Assembly: GCA_963792785.1 (NCBI GenBank)
Contig: CAWBXO010000004.1
Coordinates: forward strand, 372,001 to 436,000
Length of the DNA stretch: 64,000 nucleotides
From: CAWIMX01 sp963792785
Lineage (GTDB): Bacteria; Acidobacteriota; Vicinamibacteria; Vicinamibacterales; CAVVIG01
Direction: 5' to 3'
The notes under the pieces: model-generated
The model's database searches: none
Told to the model about the DNA's origin: nothing
What the model saw: the letters and a program-made list of their open reading frames with translations, nothing else
Shown: one piece after another, positions 43,531 to 51,800 of the stretch
Numbering within the stretch: the stretch's first letter is position 1
How the letters are laid out: every line of letters starts with the position of its first letter
Position numbers and translations under genes: made by a program

Positions 43531-44250
43531 CTAGGCGACGGGGCCCTGCGCCAGCAGGGCCGCAATGCGCTCCCGCACCTCGGCGACGAGCTCACCACGC
43601 GCGTTGGCATCGCGGCCGGCGGTCTCGATCGGCGTCCCCACGCGGATGCTGAGCGTCGAGGGGTGCAGCAGCCGGCTGCCGCGGGGCATGATGTCCGGGC
43701 CGCCCTGCACGGCCACCGGCACGATCGGCGCCCCCGCCTTGATCGCCATCAGGAACCCGCCCGACTTGAACGGCAGCAGCTCGCCGTCGCGGCTGCGCGT
43801 GCCCTCCGGGAAGATCAGGAACGAGCCGCCCGCCCGCAGCGCCGCCGCGCCCTGTTCGATCGAGCGCAGCGCGGACTCCTTGCGCCGCCGGTCGATCGGG
43901 ATGAAGCCGCCCACGCGAAACGCCCGCGCGAGCAGCGGAATCCGGTCGATCTCGTGCTTGTAGAGGATGTGCATCCGCGGGTGCAGCGCCTCGAACAGGA
44001 TGGGCGGGTCGACGTTGCTCTGATGGTTCGCGCAGTACACCGCCGCGCGGTCGAGCGGCAGGTGCTCGGCGCCGGCGATGGCGAAGCGGATGCCCGAGAG
44101 GGCCAGCGCCAGGCGCACGCCCGTGTGCCCGAGGAAGTACAGCGCGCGCTGGGACCGGAAGACGATGGCGAGGACCATGCCGACCGGTGCGGCGACGAGC
44201 ACGTAGAGGGAAACGCCGACGTAGGTGAGGACGGAGCGGAGGACGATCAT
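43531..44250 (-). CDS. plsC: 1-acyl-sn-glycerol-3-phosphate acyltransferase
   Basis: Makes phosphatidic acid from lysophosphatidate in phospholipid synthesis. The 239-residue protein has an N-terminal TM (LTYVGVSLYVLVAAPVGMVLA), the catalytic HX4D box NHQSNVD, the substrate region GGFIPIDRR, and FPEGTRSRDGELLPFKSGGF. All four PlsC motifs are present, so it should be active. ATG 44250 lies directly at the edge of a repeat hairpin; a longer start inside the hairpin is possible but less likely. It is divergent from nothing and separate from carD by the repeat. Confidence 0.94.
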   Translation of the reverse strand: MIVLRSVLTYVGVSLYVLVAAPVGMVLAIVFRSQRALYFLGHTGVRLALALSGIRFAIAGAEHLPLDRAAVYCANHQSNVDPPILFEALHPRMHILYKHEIDRIPLLARAFRVGGFIPIDRRRKESALRSIEQGAAALRAGGSFLIFPEGTRSRDGELLPFKSGGFLMAIKAGAPIVPVAVQGGPDIMPRGSRLLHPSTLSIRVGTPIETAGRDANARGELVAEVRERIAALLAQGPVA

Positions 44251-44338
44251 GGAAATGCAGGAATGCGAAAAAGGCAGGAATGCAAAAATGCGGAACGATC
44301 CGCCTTCCTGCATTCCTGCATTCTTGCCTTAGTGCATT
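44251..44338. repeat. AATGCAGG-type hairpin repeat (second copy)
   Basis: The left arm is built from GAATGC and GGCAGGAATGC units; the right arm is the complement TGCATTCCTGCATTC. It matches the element at 8629-8720 in unit, length and architecture. It fills the whole gap between carD and plsC. Confidence 0.88.
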
Positions 44339-44345
44339 TCGATGG

Positions 44346-44933
44346 CTACGACGCGCGCGCCGTGCGGCGGCCGGGCGCGGCCGCGGCGGCCGCGCGGGGC
44401 GCCACCTTCACGACCTTGGTGCGGGCCGCCGAACGCGCCTTGGTGACAGGCAGCGCTCGAGCGCGTGGTCGACCTTGGCCTCGATGTCGGCGGCGCTCTC
44501 GACGCATCACCTCGGAGACCTCCGAGATGACGAGGAACTTGGCGCGATCGAGCATGCGCTTCTCCCGGAACGACAGGCTCTTGGACTTCGCGAGGAAGGT
44601 CAGGTTCTTCAGCACGTCCGCGACGTCGTAGATCGAGCCGCTGCGCATCTTGTCGGAGTTGTCCTTGAAGCGGCCCTTCCAGTTCTGGTGGTTGTCGATC
44701 TTGCCGTCGCCGAGCAGGCCGAACAGGCGCTCGACTTCCTCGTCGCTGATGGCCCGCCGAAGGCCGACGCCGTCGACGTTGGCCAGCGGGACGAGCACCG
44801 TCGTCTCGTTGGCGACGATCCGGAGATGATAAAAACCGCACGTCGTGCCGAGAATCGTTTTCTCTTCGATTCGCTCAACGATACCGAGACCATGGTTCGG
44901 GTAGATGACCTTGTCGCCGACTTCAAATGTCAC
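44346..44933 (-). CDS. carD: CarD-family transcriptional regulator, tail probably frameshifted
   Basis: Regulator of 195 residues that binds RNA polymerase and affects promoter opening. The RNAP-interaction domain is clear (FEVGDKVIYPNHGLGIVERIE, YHLRIVANETTVLVPLANVD), followed by the helical DNA-binding domain (DNHQNWKGRFKDNSDKM, KFLVISEVSEVMRR). After that the frame reads unusual arginine-rich sequence. A frame one base away reads ESAADIEAKVDHALERCL, a typical CarD ending, and the original frame resumes with TKARSAARTKVVK. Two compensating indels near 44500-44515 and 44445-44460 would explain it. The start is GTG with GGGGG upstream. Confidence 0.85.
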   Translation of the reverse strand: MTFEVGDKVIYPNHGLGIVERIEEKTILGTTCGFYHLRIVANETTVLVPLANVDGVGLRRAISDEEVERLFGLLGDGKIDNHQNWKGRFKDNSDKMRSGSIYDVADVLKNLTFLAKSKSLSFREKRMLDRAKFLVISEVSEVMRRERRRHRGQGRPRARALPVTKARSAARTKVVKVAPRAAAAAAPGRRTARAS

Positions 44934-45014
44934 GGTTCCCCCTGTAGCCCCTGAATACCCCTGCGTTATGAAGCGCGCAGTATGGAAGGCCGAAATTGTG
45001 CCAGCAGTCCTTTA

Positions 45015-45043
45015 AGTATAGCTCGCCGACAGACCAAAATCAA
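45015..45043 (-). promoter_or_regulatory. Sigma-70 type promoter of carD
   Basis: TTGATT (complement 45038-45043) and TATACT (complement 45015-45020) are separated by 17 bp, the ideal spacing, giving a TSS about 75 nt before the carD GTG. It is an unusually clean promoter in this GC-rich region. Confidence 0.65.
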
Positions 45044-45139
45044 CGAGAAATGGCCAAAAACGGCGACTTTACGGCCAAAACCCGCCCTGAGCGGGCGGCT
45101 GGCGGGACGGGCGGGGCCTGGGCGGGCGGAGGGGGCGGC

Positions 45140-45175
45140 GCCGGGTGCACGCGCTTGCGCGCGGACGCACCCGGC
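45140..45175 (-). terminator. GC-rich stem-loop after the DUF4399 gene
   Basis: A perfect 9-bp inverted repeat (GCCGGGTGC and its complement, 45140-45148 and 45167-45175) begins about 17 nt after the minus-strand stop. No U-tract follows, so it is terminator-like only. Confidence 0.45.
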
Positions 45176-45191
45176 CCCTGGGCATCCGTTG

Positions 45192-45713
45192 CTACTCCGT
45201 TACGTGGACGGTAATCGTCGAGCACATGTCGGGCAGCGTCTTGTGCAGGTCGTCGCCGGCCTGGACGGTCAGCGTGTGGTCGCCCGGCGTCAGCTGCAGG
45301 TCCATCTCGGTCGAACCGTTGCCGAGGTGGATCCACGGATCGGCCTTCGGGATCGCTTCGCCCACCGGCAGGCACTGCGTGTCGACGCCCACGTGCTGGT
45401 GCGCCATGCCCTCTCGCGCCATCTCGGGCGTGCCCTCGGGGACCGCCATCAGCATGTAGTTCTCCATGCCGAGCTGGAGGTGGACCGGGCTCTTGACGGT
45501 CGCGCCGTCGGCCGGGGCCACGAAAAAGACGCGGGGCGTGGTCGAAGCGGCCGGGGCGGCCGGGGCCGCCGCGGCCGCCGGCGGCGTCGCCGGGGCCTCC
45601 TCGGCCGGCTGGCTGCCGCCGCAGGCGCTCACGCCGAGGGCGAACACCAGGGCCATCGCCGCGTGGCCGAGGGGGGATCGCAGGGGGTTCATCCGGAAAG
45701 TGCTGGCATGCAT
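45192..45713 (-). CDS. DUF4399 family lipoprotein
   Basis: Exported lipoprotein of 173 residues. A signal (PLGHAAMALVFALGVSACGG) ends in a lipobox; an Ala/Pro-rich linker (about residues 38-58) leads to a DUF4399-like domain (VFFVAPADGATVKSPVHLQLG, LTPGDHTLTVQAGD). The domain has a conserved His (HQHVGVDT) and could bind metal. The start ATG 45713 has AAGGAGA upstream. It is divergent from the kinase gene. Function unknown. Confidence 0.85.
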   Translation of the reverse strand: MHASTFRMNPLRSPLGHAAMALVFALGVSACGGSQPAEEAPATPPAAAAAPAAPAASTTPRVFFVAPADGATVKSPVHLQLGMENYMLMAVPEGTPEMAREGMAHQHVGVDTQCLPVGEAIPKADPWIHLGNGSTEMDLQLTPGDHTLTVQAGDDLHKTLPDMCSTITVHVTE

Positions 45714-45876
45714 GGGGGAGTCTCCTTGATTAGAATGTCGGCCAGGGTCAGGCAGACCTGCGTCATGATAGCCCGACACCGGCCATCCGGCCAACGTTTC
45801 GTCCCTCAGTCCACAGTCGAGCCCGGCGGAGGACTCCCCCAGATGCGCTGTCCGCTCCGCCCGGCGCCCCGATCCG

Positions 45877-48795
45877 ATGGCGTCTGATCCCGACGCGCCC
45901 ACGCTCGGGTCGGACGCACCGTCCGGCGACGCCACGCTCCTCCAGCCCGGGCAGGCCCTGGGGCCGCGATACCGCATCATCAGGCTGATCGGCGCCGGCG
46001 GCATGGGCGCGGTCTACGAGGCCGAGGATCACGAGCTCGGCGTGACGGTCGCGCTCAAGGTGATCCGGCGCGACACGGCCGGGGACCCGGTGACGGCGCG
46101 CGACTGGGAGCGCCGCTTCAAGCGCGAGCTGCTCCTCGCCCGCCGCGTCACCCACCGGAACGTCGTCCGCATTCACGACATCGGGGAAGTCGACGGCCTG
46201 AAGTACATCACGATGTCGTACATCGAGGGCGCCGACCTGGCGACCGTGCTGCGCGACGCCGGCCGGCTGCCGATTGCGCGCACGCTGAAGCTGGCGCGGT
46301 CCATCGTGGCCGGGCTGCAGGCCGCCCACGAGGCGGGCATCGTGCACCGCGACCTGAAGCCGGCCAACGTGATGGTCGACGCGCAGGACGAAGCGTACGT
46401 GATGGACTTCGGCATCGCGCTGGCGTCGGGCGAATCCGACGGCGCGCCCGCCGGGCCGCAGACCCGATCGCGCGTGCCCGCGTTCGACGGCGCGACGAAG
46501 TCGCAGGGCGTGGTGGGCACGATCGAGTACATGGCGCCCGAGCAGTTCCGGGGCCAGACGGTGGACCAGCGGGCCGACATCTACGCGTTCGGCCTGATGC
46601 TCTACGACATGCTGAGCGGCGTTCGCCGCTCGGACCACACGCGGACGCCGCTCGACGAGCTGACGGGGCGGATGAAAGCGGCGCCGCCGCCGCTGCGGAC
46701 GCTGGACGCCGACATTCCCGAGGCGCTGGAGAAGGTGGTGGCGCGGGCCGTGGATCCCGATCCGGCCGCCCGCTTCCAGACGACGGCCGATCTCGCGGCG
46801 GCGCTGCACGGCCTGGACGATCGCGGGCGCCGGCTGCCCGTGCTGCGCCGGTTCAGCCCGCTCCAGCTCGCGGGGGCCGTGGCGGTGGCGGTCGTGTCGC
46901 TCGTCGGCGCGTGGTGGTACACGCGGCCGCCGGTCGCGCCCGCCGTCCAGTCGTTCCTCGTGGCCAACTTCGACAACGAGTCCGGCAACCCCGTGTTCGA
47001 CGGCGCCGTCGAGGAAGCCGTGACGATCGCGCTCGAAGAATCGGGGTTCCTGACGGCGTACCAGCGGAGCGACGCGCTGCGGATCGCGACGCAGATCGGC
47101 GCCGGCGACACGCTCAACGAGCCCGCGGCGCGGCTGGTGTCGGCGCGCGAGGGGGTGAACCTCGTCGTGACGGGCACGATCGCGAAGGACGGCGCGGGCT
47201 ACGCCCTCGCGATCCGCGCGGTGGCGCCGGGCGAGGACGAGTCAGGGGACCGGACGGTCGCCAGCGCGCGGACGACCGCCGCGAGCGAGCAGGACACACT
47301 GGGCGCCGTCGTCAGCCTGGTCGCCCGCGTCCGCACCGCGCTCGGCGACGCGGATCCGGACAGCGGCACGCTCGCGCAGCCGGAGACGTTCACCGCCGGA
47401 TCGCTGAACGCGATGCGCGCGTACGCGCGCGGGCAGCGCCTGTTCTACGAGGGTCAGGACGAGGAAGCGCTGGCGGCCTATCGTGAAGCGATCGGCTACG
47501 ACGCGAACTTCGGCCGCGCGTACGCGGGCATGGCCGGCATCTACCAGCACCGCCAGCAGCAGACCGAGATGGCGGCGGCCTACGACCAGGCGCTGCAGCA
47601 CCTCGACCGCATGACCGAGCGCGAGCGATACCGCACGCTCGGCGCGTACTACGTGCTGGTCGCGCGCAACTACCCATCGGCGATCGAGAACTACGAGGCG
47701 CTGGTCAGCAAGTACCCCGCCGACAACGCGGGCCACGCGAACCTCGCCCTTGCCTATCTCTACACCCGCGACATGGCCCGGGCCGTCGAGGAGGGCCGGC
47801 GCGCGATCGAGATCTATCCCGAGAACCGCCTGCAGCGCGCCAACTACGCCAGCTACGCGATGTACGCCGGCGACAACGAGACGGCCATCCGCGAGTCGAA
47901 GACCGTGCTCGGCGCTCTCGTCAACGCGGGCAGCCCGGCGCCGAGCGGCGCCGTCGACGTCTTCGCGTTCCTGACGCTGGCGCGCGCCAGCGCCGCGGCC
48001 GGCGACATCGCGGGGGCCGAAGCCGCCTACGCACGGCTCGCTGCCGCCGGCGGCGTGGCGGCCTCGCTCGCGAGCCTGGGCCGCGCCGACATCGCGATGG
48101 AGGGCGGCCGCTACCGCGAGGCGGTGGATCTCCTGAACGCTGGCATCGCCGCGGACCGCGCGGACCACGACGCGGAGGCCGAGGCCTCGAAGCAGGTGGC
48201 GCTCGCCGAGTCCCGGCTCGCCATGGGAGACACGGCCGGCGCCGCGGAGGCCGCCGGGCGCGTGGCCGCCCTTCGCACGCACGAGAGCGTCCTCGTGCCC
48301 GCCGCGCTGGTGCTGGTGGAGGCCGGAAAGACCGATCAGGCCGCCGCCATCGCCGACACCCTGCGGAACTTGCTGCAGTCGCAGACGACGTCCTACGCGG
48401 AGCTGATTCAAGCGGAGATCGCGCTCAAGGCGGGCCGCCGAGCCGACGCCTTCGACCAGATGCGCGCCGCCCAGGACCGGTACGACTCCTGGCTGGGGCA
48501 CTACCTGCTCGGGCGGGCGCACCTCGACGCGGGACAGGCCGTCGAGGCGATCGGGGAATTTCAGCGCTGCCTGGATCGGCAGGGCGAGGCGACCGACGTG
48601 TTCATCGACGACAAGTCGACGCTGCACGACCTGCCGCCGGTGTACTACTGGCTGGCCAAGGCCAGCGAGCAGATCGGCGGCACGGCGGCCGCCCGCGCCA
48701 ACTACCAGCGGTACGTCGATCTCCGCGCCGACGCCGACCCGCCCGATCCGCTCGCCGCCGAGGCGACAGAGCGGCTGGACGCCCTGCCCCACTAA
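45877..48795 (+). CDS. Serine/threonine protein kinase with TM and TPR domain
   Basis: Protein of 972 residues. The Hanks-type kinase has the Gly loop GAGGMGAVYEAED, Lys in TVALKVIRR, the HRDLKPANVM catalytic loop, DFG, and the APE in YMAPEQF (about residues 35-300). An activation-loop insertion (ASGESDGAPAGPQ) precedes DGATKSQG. One TM (LQLAGAVAVAVVSLVGAWW) follows, then an extracytoplasmic sensor-like region and many TPR repeats (EEALAAYREAIGYDANFGRAY). The active-site residues are complete. It probably senses an envelope signal; partners are unknown. Confidence 0.93.
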   Translation: MASDPDAPTLGSDAPSGDATLLQPGQALGPRYRIIRLIGAGGMGAVYEAEDHELGVTVALKVIRRDTAGDPVTARDWERRFKRELLLARRVTHRNVVRIHDIGEVDGLKYITMSYIEGADLATVLRDAGRLPIARTLKLARSIVAGLQAAHEAGIVHRDLKPANVMVDAQDEAYVMDFGIALASGESDGAPAGPQTRSRVPAFDGATKSQGVVGTIEYMAPEQFRGQTVDQRADIYAFGLMLYDMLSGVRRSDHTRTPLDELTGRMKAAPPPLRTLDADIPEALEKVVARAVDPDPAARFQTTADLAAALHGLDDRGRRLPVLRRFSPLQLAGAVAVAVVSLVGAWWYTRPPVAPAVQSFLVANFDNESGNPVFDGAVEEAVTIALEESGFLTAYQRSDALRIATQIGAGDTLNEPAARLVSAREGVNLVVTGTIAKDGAGYALAIRAVAPGEDESGDRTVASARTTAASEQDTLGAVVSLVARVRTALGDADPDSGTLAQPETFTAGSLNAMRAYARGQRLFYEGQDEEALAAYREAIGYDANFGRAYAGMAGIYQHRQQQTEMAAAYDQALQHLDRMTERERYRTLGAYYVLVARNYPSAIENYEALVSKYPADNAGHANLALAYLYTRDMARAVEEGRRAIEIYPENRLQRANYASYAMYAGDNETAIRESKTVLGALVNAGSPAPSGAVDVFAFLTLARASAAAGDIAGAEAAYARLAAAGGVAASLASLGRADIAMEGGRYREAVDLLNAGIAADRADHDAEAEASKQVALAESRLAMGDTAGAAEAAGRVAALRTHESVLVPAALVLVEAGKTDQAAAIADTLRNLLQSQTTSYAELIQAEIALKAGRRADAFDQMRAAQDRYDSWLGHYLLGRAHLDAGQAVEAIGEFQRCLDRQGEATDVFIDDKSTLHDLPPVYYWLAKASEQIGGTAAARANYQRYVDLRADADPPDPLAAEATERLDALPH

Positions 48796-48820
48796 CCCCC
48801 GGGCGCCGCGCTCGCGTCGG

Positions 48821-51800
48821 CTACGGCACCAGGAAGCAGGCCGAGAACTCCGACGTGTTGCCGCCCGAGTCCGTGGCCGTTGCCGTGATAGCCGAGCCCG
48901 AGGGCGCGTTCCCGGGGACGGCGCCGGAGAAGGCGGTCGAACCCGACCCGTTGGTCGATACCCCGATCGATCCCACGTGGATCTCCCCCTCACCGTAGCC
49001 GCTCGGGTCGCACGCGGCCGAGCGGTAGAAGTCGATGGTGAAGCCGGCCGACGGCGAACTGTCCAGCGTGCCGTCGATCTGGGTCGTACCCGTCCCGGTC
49101 ACCACGGACACCAGCACGGGGAAGTTCTGCTTGCCGTCGCCCTCGGGAGCATCGTTGGGCGTCACGCCGTCGCTGCCCAGATCGATGCCCAGGCCGGCGT
49201 TGTCGTACATCGCGTTCCCCTGCAGCGCGTTGTTCGACGCCGAGAAGAACGTCAGGACGCCGGCGCCCCCGTTGTCCGCGATGACGTTCTCGGTGACGTT
49301 CGCCCCCACCGTGCCGAATAGACCGATGCCGACGTCCGTATTGGGCACGGGGTTGAGGCCGTCGGCGTCCACACCGATCGTGTTGTGGCGGATCGCGATC
49401 CCCGGCGCCGTGCCAATCCACAGGCCCGTGAAGTTTCCGGAGATCACGTTGCCCTCAGCCGCCGTCGCCCCGCCGATCTGAATGCCGGTGTGGTTCCCAT
49501 CGGTGTAGACGCCGCTGTGGCAGCAGCCCGGGTCCGGGTTGCTGAGCTGCCCGTTGCCGAGCGCCGCCGTTCCATCGGCGGTGGTCCCGATGAGGTTGCC
49601 GACGATGTGCACGTCGTTGGCGACGATGGCGATCCCGTCGCTCAGGTTGCCCGAGACGACGTTGAGCTGCACCGGCAGCGTGCCGCCGATGACGACCCCT
49701 GACGTGGAGATCTGGATCCCGTTGTCCACGTTCCCCCGGGCGAGCGTGCCGGTCGGATCCGTCCCGACCTTGTTCGAGATGACCAACGCCGGCGTGCCGC
49801 CGTCGGTGCCCTCGAACTGCAGGCCGTTGCCGGTATTTCCAGAGATCACGTTGCTGTTGACGATGACGCCGGGCGTGTCCGCGACGAGCAGGCCGCCCGT
49901 CGTGTTGCCGCGCACCCGCGGGCCGTAGTTGATCAGCGTGACGCCGTCGATGTAGTCGGTCGGACTCAGGCGCACGAAATCGTTGTCCAGGCCCAGCCCG
50001 ATCGTGTTGCCCGTGATCTCGTTTCCGCTACCAGCGCCCTGGAGGCTGATCCCCCAGCTCGCGTTGCCCGACACCACGTTGCCCACGACGTAGGCGTTCG
50101 CGGTGGACCCGTAGATGGACAAGCCCGGGAAGGCATTGCCCGCCGGCACGAGCCCGGTCGCGTCCATCCCGACGATGTTGCCCGTGATCGACGTGCCGGT
50201 CCCGCCGCGCATGACGATGCCGTCGAGGTTAGCGGAAATCACGTTGCCGTCTACCTGGTGACCGTCCGTGTCGATCAGCACGCCGCTGTGGTTGCCGGGT
50301 CGGCTGCCGCCGCCGCCGCCGCCGCCGGTCGTGTCCACGCCGAGGTAGTTGTCCTGGACGATGTCACCGGCCGCGCCGTGCAGCCAGATCGCCCGGCCGC
50401 CGCTCAGCGGATCGACCGTGCCGAACTTGTTGATGGCGAAACCGGCGATCGTCGAGCCTCCGGCCGTGACGTCGAACCCGCTGACGTCGGCGTTCGGGGG
50501 AAGCCCGGCCCACCGCAGCTCGACGAGCGGCACCTTCGTGCCGGGGTTGTAGCCTGGCTGCGTCCTCGCGTCCACGATCGCCGGACTCGCGATGGCCGGC
50601 AGCGCCGACGTGATGTCGATCTGATACGGCGCCGCGCCCGGGATGGCGAAGTTGATCGTGTCGGTGACGCCGGTGTGCGCGTTGTTGTCCAGCAGCGCCT
50701 GCCGCAGCGACCCAGGGCCGCTGTCGTTCGTGTTCGTCACGACGAACATCATCGGCACCGGCGGCGGCGTCGAGACCATGAACGACGCCGACACGCCGTC
50801 GGGCGAGCCGGGCGGCGTCGCCAGGAGCGAGAACACGCCGGTGCCGGTGATCCGCAGGTTGCTGAACGTCGCGCGTCCGATCCCGTTGGTGACGGCGGTG
50901 TTGCCGGTGACCGAGGCCACGGCCGACGGCAGCAGCGACAGCGTGACGTTGACGCCGGGCACCACCGCGCCCGTGCCGTCGGTGATCGCCACCACGACGG
51001 CCGGCGTCATGACGTCGCCGGTGAAGACGTTGCTCGGCCCGACGATGTACGCCGCGCCGTTGGTGCCCGGCAGGGGCGCGTTCGCCACGGCGATCGTGAA
51101 CGACTTCGTGTAGCTCTGCGAGGGCGATCCGCCGTCGACGACGCGCAACGTGGCCGCGAAGGAGGCCACCGAGCTCGGCGTGCCCGTGAGCGCGCCGGTC
51201 GACGGGTTCAGGAACACCCCGGCCGGCAGCGATCCCGCCGCGAGGCTCCACGTGTAGGGCGGCGTGCCGCCCTGAGCCGCGAGCGCGGCGCTGTAGGCCT
51301 GTCCGAACGTCCCGCCGGGCAGCGACGCCGTCGTGATGACCAGCGACGTCGGCGGATCCGGCTGCACGACGCCGTCCTCGATGTTCGGAGCCTCGGAGTG
51401 GATCACGATGTCGGGCAGGCTCGTCGGGTCGTTCGGGTCCGGGTTGAACTGATCCTCGGGCGGAATCGACGCGGTCGGCGTCAACTGGAACGCGCGCAGT
51501 GTGATCTTCACCTCGTCACCGGGCGCCAGCGCGTAGGTCGCGTTGCTGATAAGCGGATTCGAGATGAGCGGGTTGCTGATGAGCGGGTTCGAGATCAGCG
51601 GGTTGCTGATGAGCGGGTTCTGGATGACGGAGATGACCTCGTCCTGCGGCACGTTGTACGAGTTACACACGCCGTCGGCGCCCACGCCCGCGGCGCCGCT
51701 GAAGGCCTGCCGGTAGATCAGCAACTGAAAGAGATAGTTGCCGGCCGCGTCCGGATTGTTCGGGTTGGCCGCCTCGAGCCGCGCGGCGTTCACGAGGTTG

